The notes under the pieces are model-generated. The model searched no databases, was not told where the DNA came from, and saw nothing but the letters and a program-made list of their open reading frames with translations. Positions 44,186-52,884 of a DNA stretch of 64,000 bases are shown here, in pieces. The stretch is taken from NCBI RefSeq assembly GCF_026126405.1, contig NZ_JAFMTQ010000009.1, positions 61,290 to 125,289 on the forward strand, written 5' to 3'. Both the position numbers and the translations under genes were made by a program. The DNA comes from Aureitalea sp. L0-47 (GTDB lineage Bacteria; Bacteroidota; Bacteroidia; Flavobacteriales; Flavobacteriaceae). The first letter of the stretch is position 1; each line of letters opens with the position of its first letter.

Positions 44186-44833
44186 TTATTGCAACCAAAC
44201 CAGGAAGGCATCCTGGAAGGGATCTGTTCCAACTACGGTGTAATAGAATGCCGCAGCCAACCAGCCGTGGAAGATACCGAGTGCGTACAAATTTCGAATT
44301 CTCAGGTATACAAAACCATAAAAAATAGCCAGAACGAAAGTTCCTATCATTAACCAGTTCGAAGGATAATGAACAACTGAAAAAAGTACGGCACTTAGAA
44401 TAACAATTAAGAACTTGTTGAGTTTTGGTTCGTTCATGTCGTGCATATTCCCTGAAACCAAGCCAATGACCAGGAACTGCTGAATGATCCCCCACAGAGG
44501 ATAGGTGATCAGGATGGGGAGAATGTGCCAGGTGAGGTTCAAACTATCCTGAAAATACCCAACTATCAGAAACAGAAGCAAGGCACCTAATGCAAAGGGC
44601 AATAACAGTTTAATTGTTTTCCTGAAATTGTCCTTTCGGAATCCCCAGTAAGACAAGATCCCCTTCTGCTGTCTGCTTCGGCAGATAATATAGATGGTCC
44701 AGCCTAGTACCGCAGTCACAACATAAGGTAACCTGAGGTTCAGATAATCCATAAATACGAATTTCCCAAGGGCGGTTACTACCACTGCCAGGATCTCCAG
44801 GTATCTTCTGCTATTGCTAATGGCTGATATCAT
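44186..44833 (-). CDS. CPBP (type II CAAX protease) family membrane protein
   Basis: A 215-aa polytopic protein with six or seven hydrophobic segments. The CPBP core is seen as WGIIQQFLVIGL, FSVVHYPSNW and IFHGWLAA. In active members the first motif has a Glu-Glu pair (EExxxR). Here the two positions are Gln-Gln and the Arg is absent, while the histidines remain. It may be an inactive homologue or a divergent subgroup. Convergent with the S41 gene. Confidence 0.78.
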   Translation of the reverse strand: MISAISNSRRYLEILAVVVTALGKFVFMDYLNLRLPYVVTAVLGWTIYIICRSRQQKGILSYWGFRKDNFRKTIKLLLPFALGALLLFLIVGYFQDSLNLTWHILPILITYPLWGIIQQFLVIGLVSGNMHDMNEPKLNKFLIVILSAVLFSVVHYPSNWLMIGTFVLAIFYGFVYLRIRNLYALGIFHGWLAAAFYYTVVGTDPFQDAFLVWLQ

Positions 44834-44915
44834 AACGCTTCATTTGAAAGAACAACCCCCGGCCGGCAGGTTGTTCCAACCAACATCAAAACACGGGAAC
44901 ACACCCGCATTTCTT

Positions 44916-45467
44916 TTAGGGTTTCTCTACATAATCCTTTATTGAAACCCCGTCTATTTGCACATCATCCAATACTGCACGATCACCAAGCACATAAACC
45001 ACCCCAAAGCAAACCGATGGCAAACTATCTCGCTGCACTTCACGAACCGCTTCTTCGGCGAGTAGTGCCTTGTCCTCATTCATATAATAGGTGTCGAATG
45101 GAAGACTGAACGATTGTTTCCCGTTGTAGAAGCCTGAACAATCCGCGATGACGAAATCTCCGATTTCGGGTTCGCTAAGCCCTATTCTGGTCGCCTTGGC
45201 AAAGCCCAGTGAGTCAACTCCAATTGACACATAGAGCTTATCGTAGTATTTGCAAATGGCAGTATCCGATCTAAACGAATTTACCTCATAGTTAAGCACT
45301 ATATACTTCCCCCTGAATGGATCACTGGGATCTATGGGTTCTGTTTTAAATTTATACATAGTGCCCTCCGTTAAGACCTTCTCTTCCTGGGAGATCATAT
45401 TCCCCGGAACATACCACTGAGCAAGGACCATGAGTATGAACAATCCTCCTATTACTAACTTATTCAT
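44916..45467 (-). CDS. GDYxxLxY domain exported protein
   Basis: A 183-aa protein with one N-terminal hydrophobic helix (LVIGGLFILMVLAQWYV) and a beta-rich domain. It includes DPFRGKYIVLNYEV, the defining G-(D/K)-Y-x-x-L-x-Y motif of this family, usually found next to DUF2157 membrane proteins, as here. Starts within the last codons of the DUF2157 gene (8-bp overlap), so the two are co-translated. Biochemical role unknown. Confidence 0.85.
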   Translation of the reverse strand: MNKLVIGGLFILMVLAQWYVPGNMISQEEKVLTEGTMYKFKTEPIDPSDPFRGKYIVLNYEVNSFRSDTAICKYYDKLYVSIGVDSLGFAKATRIGLSEPEIGDFVIADCSGFYNGKQSFSLPFDTYYMNEDKALLAEEAVREVQRDSLPSVCFGVVYVLGDRAVLDDVQIDGVSIKDYVEKP

Positions 45468-46740
45468 GATCTTTCGATTTTAATTTTTGTTGTTTTCTGT
45501 ACATCATATAATTCGCAAGGAAAAAGCCAACGCCAATAGCGACGAATAACAATCCGCGAACTATGAAATCTATGTTCGTATCGAAGAATCGACACGCCAC
45601 GAGTATCGTAATGATCAGTAGACCATAGTTCAGCACCCCGAAATTATTCCTGAGATTTCCTATCCGAATTGCAAATATCCCCAGCCCGAAGACAAGTAAG
45701 TTTGACAATACAACGGCCAGTTGAAAATCCCAGTATTGGGCTACGAAAATGACACCGAAGATCAGGAAGGCGTATTGGAACAGGTTGAATGGCAGGAGTT
45801 TCTTTTTTGAAGCCAAATACAATAATACCAGGCAAGCCATTCCAAAAATTCCAACAGTGATTACAATGTCCTTCGTAAGGTGTTCCGATGGGTTGAACTC
45901 TGCCCAGGCAAACTCAAAGGTCACAAGCATGAAGACGTAGATCATTCCCAGTGATCCAATGATTGCGTAACCGTTCCGCCTTAGCTTACCACTGTTAAAC
46001 ACTTCCAGCTTACCAAGATTGTATAGTAATCCGAACAGGCCGACATACATTAGGAAGACAATGTTGGTAGCCTCAGAAACAAAAGCACCGAAAGTGATGG
46101 CAAGACTTAGTGGGATCGCCCAATTCAATATAGACGTTGCATTACCTTCCGGCTGTTCACGAAGCATCCTGAGGTAAAATGGTATGATCCAGGCTATCAT
46201 CGCTAAATACCACCATGGATTGATCTCATTGAAATAACCCAGGTTACAGGCATAGACCGTAGCCATGATAAGGTGCAACAGCACTGCCGTGTACGATCGC
46301 AGTAAATAGACCAGCAATGCGCCCAGCAGTATCCAGGTCATCAGGAACTCGGGCATATCGCCGGGTATGTTATAGATCTGACTTACCAGCGAAATACTGG
46401 CACCTATTCCAACATACAAAAAGGTGGCACTGGCTTCTTTCCAGGCCCTGCTTTTGTTCTTCAGCAATGAAAAGCCTACAGCTAGTTGCCCTATAACCAA
46501 TGGCGCGAATGCCCATATCGTCTTGGTGAACCTGCTGAAATTATCCCAGTTATGGGCGAGGATCAATATGATCCCTAATCCAATGAGCAGGGATCCCAGC
46601 ACACCGAAAATGGCAAACAGTTTCCTGGGGCCGCCACTTTTCTTAGCCTGGTAATAGTCGGTTATTCTTTGCGAGACCTCATCGGAAATTACGTGTGCTT
46701 CGCGTAATTCCCGTAGGTCTTTATCTATCCTTGAGTTCAT
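45460..46740 (-). CDS. DUF2157 membrane protein
   Basis: About 426 aa from MNSRIDKDLRELREAHVISDE (a TTG two codons earlier is also open). A short cytoplasmic helical N-terminus typical of DUF2157 is followed by about a dozen membrane helices (FGVLGSLLIGLGIILILAHN is the family's first). It ends in a basic tail. Paired with the GDYxxLxY protein. Function not established; probably a sensor or transporter of small molecules (guess). Confidence 0.85.
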   Translation of the reverse strand: MNSRIDKDLRELREAHVISDEVSQRITDYYQAKKSGGPRKLFAIFGVLGSLLIGLGIILILAHNWDNFSRFTKTIWAFAPLVIGQLAVGFSLLKNKSRAWKEASATFLYVGIGASISLVSQIYNIPGDMPEFLMTWILLGALLVYLLRSYTAVLLHLIMATVYACNLGYFNEINPWWYLAMIAWIIPFYLRMLREQPEGNATSILNWAIPLSLAITFGAFVSEATNIVFLMYVGLFGLLYNLGKLEVFNSGKLRRNGYAIIGSLGMIYVFMLVTFEFAWAEFNPSEHLTKDIVITVGIFGMACLVLLYLASKKKLLPFNLFQYAFLIFGVIFVAQYWDFQLAVVLSNLLVFGLGIFAIRIGNLRNNFGVLNYGLLIITILVACRFFDTNIDFIVRGLLFVAIGVGFFLANYMMYRKQQKLKSKDHE

Positions 46741-46780
46741 ATCCAAACAACTTTACTTAAAGATACGGCTTGAACAGCAC

Positions 46781-47269
46781 TTAGTCTATTTTATTCTTCT
46801 TTAGCTGAAGGAATTTCACATCCCTTGTATTCTTCTGAACAGCAACGGCGGAGAACAGACTTAGAGCGAAAGCCATCCCATAGAATCCTTTTTCGCTTAA
46901 ATAAAGATCTGCATTCCACAAGCCTATGATGAGCAGCAGTATTGACGCAACGGTCGTAAACCAACTTATCCCATAATAGATATCGGTTACCGGAATACCT
47001 TCAAGCTTGTCCCTTACCGTCTTTTGTACAGACACCACCGAAAACAATCCGAAGAGCAGAATGGTGAAATAATAACCCTTTTCGTTCAATTCCATAGTGG
47101 CGTTCCACAGCCCTATACAATAAGAGACCATACCGATAAACAAAGCGGTCCACGAAGCCGAAATGAAGGCCGGGGTAGGCTCGCAATTAAATTCATCTTT
47201 TTTCTTCTGTATTTTCTCAATCAAAGGAGCATTTACAGGTTTGTTTTCAGTTGAAAATTGATTTTCCAT
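46781..47269 (-). CDS. YiaA/YiaB family two-helix-repeat membrane protein
   Basis: A 162-aa protein with the same two-helix unit twice: [31 protein letters not shown] and [31 protein letters not shown] (each begins with A/ISW and holds GLWNA). This is the yiaA/YiaB pattern. The ATG at 47269 is chosen over one 21 codons earlier because the earlier part is not family-like. Function unknown. Confidence 0.88.
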   Translation of the reverse strand: MENQFSTENKPVNAPLIEKIQKKKDEFNCEPTPAFISASWTALFIGMVSYCIGLWNATMELNEKGYYFTILLFGLFSVVSVQKTVRDKLEGIPVTDIYYGISWFTTVASILLLIIGLWNADLYLSEKGFYGMAFALSLFSAVAVQKNTRDVKFLQLKKNKID

Positions 47270-47425
47270 AATGAAATGTTTTGATGTTAATTCTGAAGCA
47301 AAAATGAGATGAAACCGTGCTATATTCAACACATAAATTAAATATTACTTATTATTTATTCTTTATTGATATTACTTATTACTCATTATATACAGTAACT
47401 TTACGCATATAATACTTATGTTTTA

Positions 47426-48886
47426 ATGAAAGATATAATTGCTATAAACGGTATATTTTCTTCGGAAGAAAAACGCGAGTTCGTTTCTTTTCTGAAAAAA
47501 AAGAACCGCAGAGGTGACGCTAAGAACATCGATCTGTACAGGATGATCGACAGTGGCCGACTGGAAGATCCGGACATCCAATTGTACGGAAAGCCTTCCC
47601 GCAATTCTTTTCACGCTTTGTGCAAAAGACTTCAGGATACCATGATCGACTTTGTTGCTGAACGAAGTTTTGCTTCGGAAACATCAGAAGAAATGCAGAT
47701 CATGAAACTGCTGCTTGCCAGCAGGATCTTTTTCGAACACAAATTATACAAACCAGCATTTAAATCTTTGGAGAAGTCGGAGCAACGAGCGCTTACGCTT
47801 GACCAGTATACCTTACTGAGTGAAATTTATCATACCAAAGTGCAGTACGCTCACCTGAATACGAAGGAAGATTTCAATACGATCGCAAATCAAGCGGAAA
47901 GAAATCAAAGGCTTCAGCAACGCGAGCTTAAACTCAACATCGCTTATGCCTCAATCAAGCAAAATATCAGAAATGCTTCCAACTCGGTGAAATCCATTAT
48001 AGAAGCAGCATTTGATGAATTCGGAATTTCGATAGATGAGGCGTTAACTTATAAATCACTTTACCAACTCTTTCAAATTCTAGCCACTGCCGGCGAACTA
48101 CGCACCGATTACGCGTCGGTATTGCCTTATTCGAAACATATTTACACCATAGTTCGTAAGAAACAGGAGCAAGCCGACAAGCACCTCTACTACCATATCC
48201 AGATACTGTTGCTCATGGCCATTGTGAGTTTCAGAAATAAAGATTTTGAAAACTCAATCTCCTTTACCAATCAAATGGAAGAGGAAATGAAAAAGCAGCA
48301 GGGCACTTATTTCAAGACTTTTCTGAACGATCTCGTACTTCTTAAAGCGCTTAACCTTAATTATTCAGGGGAATCAACAGACGCTATTGAGCTGCTTCAG
48401 GAACACGCAAACAGTTCACCCCACATACAACTGGCATTGGTAATGTGCCTGTTTCAGCAATTGGAATATAAAGAAGCCTGGCGCGCATTGAATAAACTGC
48501 AACACAGCGATCGGTTTTACGAGAAGAAAGTGGGATTCATTTGGGTGATCCAACGAAATATCATCGAGATACTTCTGCTTATCGAGTTAGATGAACTGGA
48601 CCTGGTCCTTTCAAGGCTGAATAACTTTCAGCGTAGGCAATTCCCACGACTCAAAGCACTGGAGCAAACCCGGGCCATAGGTTTCATGAAATTGGTCTCA
48701 ATGTACTATGATGATCCCGAACAGGTTACTTCCGAAGCGTTTAAAGAAAAAGTAGAAAATTCCCTGGAGTGGAGAGTAGCCACGCAAGAAGATATATTCG
48801 TAATGAGTTTCTACGCCTGGTTAAAGGCGAAAATGGAGGAAAGAGACATTTACGAGGTAACTTTGGAATTGGTTCGAATGGAATAA
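47426..48886 (+). CDS. helical-repeat (TPR-like) protein, unknown
   Basis: 486 aa, soluble, no signal peptide. Almost entirely helical, with TPR-like pairs of helices (for example FKSLEKSEQRALTLDQYTLLSEIYHTK in part, FENSISFTNQMEEEMKKQ, EYKEAWRALNKLQHSDRFYE) and a conserved-looking start (MKDIIAINGIFSSEEKREF). The divergent gap before it (47270-47425) is very AT-rich and contains two copies of ATATTACTTATTA (47341 and 47369, near-identical), possibly binding sites. Cytoplasmic protein of unknown role. Confidence 0.7.
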   Translation: MKDIIAINGIFSSEEKREFVSFLKKKNRRGDAKNIDLYRMIDSGRLEDPDIQLYGKPSRNSFHALCKRLQDTMIDFVAERSFASETSEEMQIMKLLLASRIFFEHKLYKPAFKSLEKSEQRALTLDQYTLLSEIYHTKVQYAHLNTKEDFNTIANQAERNQRLQQRELKLNIAYASIKQNIRNASNSVKSIIEAAFDEFGISIDEALTYKSLYQLFQILATAGELRTDYASVLPYSKHIYTIVRKKQEQADKHLYYHIQILLLMAIVSFRNKDFENSISFTNQMEEEMKKQQGTYFKTFLNDLVLLKALNLNYSGESTDAIELLQEHANSSPHIQLALVMCLFQQLEYKEAWRALNKLQHSDRFYEKKVGFIWVIQRNIIEILLLIELDELDLVLSRLNNFQRRQFPRLKALEQTRAIGFMKLVSMYYDDPEQVTSEAFKEKVENSLEWRVATQEDIFVMSFYAWLKAKMEERDIYEVTLELVRME

Positions 48887-48889
48887 AAA

Positions 48890-48962
48890 ACACCGCTCAC
48901 AGTTTAACTTTACCTTTTTGGCATAAGGGGCCGACATCCCTGTCGACGGCCGCGAGCGGTGT
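48890..48962. other. nested hairpin in intergenic region
   Basis: ACACCGCTC (48890-48898) pairs with GAGCGGTGT (48954-48962). Inside lies a second imperfect hairpin, CCGACA-TCCC-TGTCGACGG. There is no T run after it. It starts 4 nt after the stop of the helical-repeat gene. A second near-palindrome (GTCGTTATTTATAAATCACG..., 49065-49086) lies before the convergent gene. It could be a 3' end structure or a small RNA. The rest of 48963-49111 shows nothing else. Confidence 0.55.
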
Positions 48963-49111
48963 ACTACCAACCTAAACATCAACTAGCGTGTAATTGAGAT
49001 ACTCCAAGATACGCACGCTATCAACCAATTAAAAACACATCCGGTCGGCATTTATCAATGAGGGGTCGTTATTTATAAATCACGACTAAACACCTCCACA
49101 ATAGATTCTAA

Positions 49112-50413
49112 CTACTCCCCAACTTTCTTAAGAAAATCAATATCGTTTTCAACAGTGAGTAAGAGCACACTTGTAGCAGTGCAAAAAACGGGACTGGTAA
49201 TACAGTGATGACCGTTCCAGCTTCCGTCCTGGTTTTGTATCTTCAAGATTCGTCCGCTCATATCGTCGTACCATTTTTTCCAGTCCTTGTCATCGTTAAC
49301 TAACAACGACTCGCCGGTTTGCAGGAAACTCAAGAATTCCTCTCCTCCGTTATTCCCGAATCCGTTCAGGACATCTTCCCGCTGTGCCGTCTTCTTGGCA
49401 GACTGGTATACGTTGTAAGAAGTAGCATACTCCATGGCCTCATTTTCAGAAAATCCGGCTTTGCGCAGGTTGTCGGTATTGACTTCGGCATCCTTATCTA
49501 GTTTTCCGTCTCGCTTTGCTTTATTGATGGCTGATTCAGCTTTACGAGCCTCCTTGGCACTTCCTCTTACACTCCCACTTACAGCATACAACATAATACC
49601 AGCGCCGTCTTCCGTCTTCACATTCCCGGTCTTTTCGTCGTAATTCCCCTTCTGGTAGTCTTTAGTTCGTTCCATGACTTCTTCGTCCACATCGGCACCA
49701 ACGGCCTGGGCGGCTTCAAGGGCGCTTGTCGCCAGTCCGCTTTGTAAAACTCCTGCCCATCCGGCGCCCTTCTGACGTCCTGAAGCATCGGTAGCCGATT
49801 CGATCTTGCCTACGCAAATATCGAGGGCCCGTTCCACTCTTCGCTTATCGATTCCCTTCAGGTTTCGATCCAATAGGTTAGATAGTAATTGAGCCGTAAG
49901 TACCGCATCGATGTTCTCTCCGAGTTTGGTCTGAATCTGGGTACTACGCACCTCTGTAATATAGTGGGATGATTTGGGTGTATTTTCTACCGTCTCCAGT
50001 AAAAAATCGATCGCATCCTTTAGGTTCTGCGAATATTTGCCGTTTTTTAAGGTCGTGCCGCTACGCAAAAACGCCTGAGCAACCATAGCCGTTGTTGCAG
50101 GATCCGCTTTCACAGCATGGGGATCTCTTACATGCTGTGCATTATGACTTCCGGCGCCGTAACCTCCGTTAGGTAGTTGAGCATCAGACAGCCAGCTAAG
50201 GCCATCGCGCACGGACAACATAAGGTTCTCGTCACTTTTATAAATGTTGAAATCCTCGGAGGATTGCTCACCCATTATGGTCATAAACACACAACCTTCG
50301 GAAGGTGTCAGTACCCTTGCAGTTTCCTCATAGGTACCGTTAGACATGGTTACTGAATAGAATGCTGCTAATCCCAATAGTGGCAGTAACAGCCATAAGA
50401 TCTTTGTTTTCAT
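49112..50413 (-). CDS. alpha/alpha-toroid (terpene cyclase/prenyltransferase-like) exported protein
   Basis: 433 aa from MKTKILWLLLPLLGLAAFYSV, a signal or anchor helix. The rest is helical with toroid-type signatures: SDAQLPNGGYGAGSHN, DPATTAMVAQAFLRSG, AVLTAQLLSNLL, and near the end IQNQDGSWNGHHC ... CTATSVLLLTVE, a QW-like motif. This fold serves squalene cyclases, prenyltransferases and some peptidase inhibitors. No DxDD or DCTAE motif is present, so cyclase activity is unlikely. A longer frame upstream (24 codons) lacks a signal and is not used. Confidence 0.78.
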   Translation of the reverse strand: MKTKILWLLLPLLGLAAFYSVTMSNGTYEETARVLTPSEGCVFMTIMGEQSSEDFNIYKSDENLMLSVRDGLSWLSDAQLPNGGYGAGSHNAQHVRDPHAVKADPATTAMVAQAFLRSGTTLKNGKYSQNLKDAIDFLLETVENTPKSSHYITEVRSTQIQTKLGENIDAVLTAQLLSNLLDRNLKGIDKRRVERALDICVGKIESATDASGRQKGAGWAGVLQSGLATSALEAAQAVGADVDEEVMERTKDYQKGNYDEKTGNVKTEDGAGIMLYAVSGSVRGSAKEARKAESAINKAKRDGKLDKDAEVNTDNLRKAGFSENEAMEYATSYNVYQSAKKTAQREDVLNGFGNNGGEEFLSFLQTGESLLVNDDKDWKKWYDDMSGRILKIQNQDGSWNGHHCITSPVFCTATSVLLLTVENDIDFLKKVGE

Positions 50414-50587
50414 GATGAATTTTGTTTTAGAATTTGATCCGAAGCTAGGGGCATACCAAATGGAATAAAAGCAACGTTTAGTCAATGATAGTAATTGGTT
50501 AGGGAACCGATAGATCTGAAGAGTTTAGCATAACTCATTGGTTGTTCTCAAACTTATTTTCTATTTTTAGCATCAAATTGTTTGAAT

Positions 50588-51850
50588 ATGAAAAGACTTT
50601 CTTTTGCCCTGCTTATTCTTCTTTCTTTTGTGATTGCCAGCTGTGGAAGCGACGATACGGATCCTGGAGAATTTGATAACCAGAATCCTACGGCGCCACA
50701 AAACCTAATAATCATTGATATCGGCATAAATTCAATTCAACTTGGATGGGATGCTTCTACCGATAATGTAGGTGTTACAGGATATAATGTATACCAGGAT
50801 GGAACCCTTGTGCTATCTGATGTAAGCGGAACCTCCGCCATAGTTGAAAATCTAACCGAAGAAACACTTTACAGCTTTTATGTTACAGCGATGGATGCCG
50901 CCGGAAACGAATCTGTGACGAGTAATTCCGCCTCAGTAACTACGTACGGTACCCCCTTAGAGCTCACTCCCACCTTATCGGAGCTTGGATTCTTCCAGGG
51001 AACTATGTCCGACCTAATGCCCGCCGATGATGTTCAGTTATATGAAATAAGGACAACTCTGTTCACAGACTATGCTGCAAAGCAACGATTGATCAAAATT
51101 CCTTTCGGACAGGCAATGCGTTATATAGACAGTGATCTATTACCATCATTCCCGAATAACACGCTTATTGCAAAAACATTCTATTATTTTCTGGATGAAC
51201 GTGATCCTGCGCTCGGAAAGAAGATCATTGAGACCAGGGTATTCCTGAAATTGGAAAGCGGATGGACTGCTACGGATTACGTGTGGAACGAATCGATGAC
51301 GGAAGCCTTCAGAGATGATGCCGGTGGAACCGTCCCAATTAGTTATATAGACGAGAACGGTATTACAAATAATGTAGACTACATTATTCCCAGCAATACC
51401 GATTGCTTTACTTGTCACAACAGTTTCAATACAACCGTGCCTATTGGGATGAAGTTAAGAAATATGAACTATATCCCCGAATATGCGGGTTACAATCAGC
51501 TACAGTTCTTTACGGACAATGGTATATTACTTGGAGTTGCAGATCCTTCGGCGATTAGTTCAATTCCGAATTGGGAAAACGGCAGCCTAACTCTCGAGGA
51601 GCGCGCGCGTGCCTACATGGATGTAAATTGCGCACATTGTCACGCACCGGGAGGAAGTGTCCCTCCGGGATTTGCCTTGGACCTTCGTTATGAGACAGCA
51701 TTTAATGAAACTGGTATCTATGCTAAGAGAGGAGATATAGAAGCCAGGTTTGCGAGTACTTCACCTATTTACCGTATGCCGCAATTAGGAAGGACAGTGG
51801 TTCACAATGAAGCACTTAATATGCTAAGCGAATACCTGGAATCTTTATAA
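50588..51850 (+). CDS. SO2930-like diheme cytochrome c lipoprotein with FnIII domain
   Basis: A 420-aa lipoprotein (IASC, then GSDDTD, an SDD sequence like surface-export signals of Bacteroidota lipoproteins). Residues about 35-120 are a fibronectin type III domain (APQNLIIID, VGVTGYNVYQDG, YSFYVTAMDAAGNE). The rest matches the SO2930-type cytochrome: ELGFFQGTMSDL, TTLFTDYAAKQRLI, AKTFYYF, IETRVFLKLESGW. Two CxxCH haem motifs, at 273-277 (CFTCH) and 348-352 (CAHCH). Predicted to carry electrons at the cell surface (inferred). Confidence 0.85.
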   Translation: MKRLSFALLILLSFVIASCGSDDTDPGEFDNQNPTAPQNLIIIDIGINSIQLGWDASTDNVGVTGYNVYQDGTLVLSDVSGTSAIVENLTEETLYSFYVTAMDAAGNESVTSNSASVTTYGTPLELTPTLSELGFFQGTMSDLMPADDVQLYEIRTTLFTDYAAKQRLIKIPFGQAMRYIDSDLLPSFPNNTLIAKTFYYFLDERDPALGKKIIETRVFLKLESGWTATDYVWNESMTEAFRDDAGGTVPISYIDENGITNNVDYIIPSNTDCFTCHNSFNTTVPIGMKLRNMNYIPEYAGYNQLQFFTDNGILLGVADPSAISSIPNWENGSLTLEERARAYMDVNCAHCHAPGGSVPPGFALDLRYETAFNETGIYAKRGDIEARFASTSPIYRMPQLGRTVVHNEALNMLSEYLESL

Positions 51851-51872
51851 AATATTTAACACATAAAATGCA

Positions 51873-51899
51873 AAAAGCGGCCTTAGAGGCTGCTTTTTT
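51873..51899 (+). terminator. intrinsic terminator of the cytochrome gene
   Basis: AAAGCGGCC, loop TTAGA, GGCTGCTTT with one G-T mismatch, followed by further T. Confidence 0.7.
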
Positions 51900-51956
51900 G
51901 TTTAAACCATTCTGTAGTAGCGCAGTCCAAAGGTCGTATAACTTAAATAGAAAAAA

Positions 51957-52406
51957 ATGAGAAACACACTTTTTATCTGCAGCTTATTAATCTGCTTTAC
52001 AGCCTTCGCCCAGCATCCTGAAAAAGGAAGGCAAAGACAAGGTAAGCCAAACGTAGAACGCCCGGATTTTAGCCCGGAGCAAATCGCTGAGTTAAAAACA
52101 AAGAAGTTGACCCTGATGCTGGATCTATCTGAAGCTCAGCAGAAGAAGATATCCCAATTGGAATTGGAAGCTGCTAAATCGCGAAAGTCCATGATGGAAG
52201 AGCGTAAACGAGGAGAAAAACCAAGTGACGAAGAGCGATTTAACAAAAAATCTGAAATGCTGGACAGGCAGATCGCCCATAAAAATTCCATGAAATCCAT
52301 ACTGAATAAGGAACAATATGAAAAGTGGGAAAAGTCAGTGATAGCAAAGGGTAAGCGAAGGAAAGGTCAACGTAGACAAGGTGGAAAAGGAGAAAGACGA
52401 GGTTGA
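51957..52406 (+). CDS. Spy-like helical periplasmic protein
   Basis: 149 aa with a signal peptide (LFICSLLICFTAFAQ) and a very basic helical body. LDLSEAQQKKISQLEL and LNKEQYEKWEKS are the two helix signatures of Spy/CpxP-like and flavobacterial DUF4890-type proteins. The C-terminus is a Lys/Arg/Gly/Gln tail (KRRKGQRRQGGKGERRG). Possibly a periplasmic chaperone or stress protein (by family resemblance). A related gene follows. Confidence 0.75.
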   Translation: MRNTLFICSLLICFTAFAQHPEKGRQRQGKPNVERPDFSPEQIAELKTKKLTLMLDLSEAQQKKISQLELEAAKSRKSMMEERKRGEKPSDEERFNKKSEMLDRQIAHKNSMKSILNKEQYEKWEKSVIAKGKRRKGQRRQGGKGERRG

Positions 52407-52448
52407 TTTTGAAAATTGGCCCAATTCTTGGATAATTCATTGTAAAAT

Positions 52449-52478
52449 GGTTACATTAGTAACCTTAAATTAAATTTG
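52449..52478 (+). promoter_or_regulatory. inverted repeat and -7 box before second Spy-like gene
   Basis: The perfect inverted repeat GGTTAC-ATTA-GTAACC (52449-52464) lies next to TAAATTTG (52471-52478), an exact TAnnTTTG match only 5 nt before the ATG. If that box is used, the transcript would be almost leaderless. The inverted repeat could be an operator. Confidence 0.45.
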
Positions 52479-52483
52479 AAACA

Positions 52484-52834
52484 ATGAAAAATCTATTATC
52501 CGTACTTGCCATTTCATGTGTTATGCTCTTCGGAATGGGTAATTTAAATGCCCAGACCCTGACCCAGGATCAGGACAGACCAGAAGTGATCGCCAAGACG
52601 AAAGTAGCAGAATTATCTCCTAAACTGGAGCTTGATGGCACTCAGCAAAGAGCTCTTTTCAGAGCCTATACTGCCCATGAAAGCAATTACAAAAAGCATG
52701 TAACCGGGCAGGACCAATCTAGCCCTAAAGTACAGGCCAATAAGAAGAAATTCGACGATGTATTGAAAGTTTCGGTAAAGAAAGCCTTAACTGAAGCCCA
52801 GTACACCAAGTGGCTATCGCTTCAAAACATGTAG
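52484..52834 (+). CDS. second small Spy-like exported protein
   Basis: 116 aa with a signal peptide (LSVLAISCVMLFGMGNLNAQ) and a mostly helical mature part. SPKLELDGTQQRALFRAYT and KKALTEAQYTKWLSL mirror the two helix motifs of the upstream protein. Probably periplasmic with a role like that of Spy/CpxP-type proteins (inferred). Ends before a strong two-way terminator shared with hemL. Confidence 0.72.
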   Translation: MKNLLSVLAISCVMLFGMGNLNAQTLTQDQDRPEVIAKTKVAELSPKLELDGTQQRALFRAYTAHESNYKKHVTGQDQSSPKVQANKKKFDDVLKVSVKKALTEAQYTKWLSLQNM

Positions 52835-52850
52835 ATCAAAAGATCGATAT

Positions 52851-52884
52851 AAAAAAACCTCCCGAGATTTCGGGAGGTTTTTTT
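52851..52884. terminator. bidirectional terminator between Spy-like gene and hemL
   Basis: AAAAAAACCTCCCGA (52851-52865), loop GATT, TCGGGAGGTTTTTTT (52870-52884): 15 perfect pairs with an A run on one side and a T run on the other. It acts on both converging genes and includes the first base of the hemL stop codon. Confidence 0.92.

Noticed and set aside
49112..50413. Squalene-hopene or other terpene cyclase
   Set aside because: The toroid fold and one QW-like motif are present but the DxDD-type catalytic motif is not, and the protein has an export signal.
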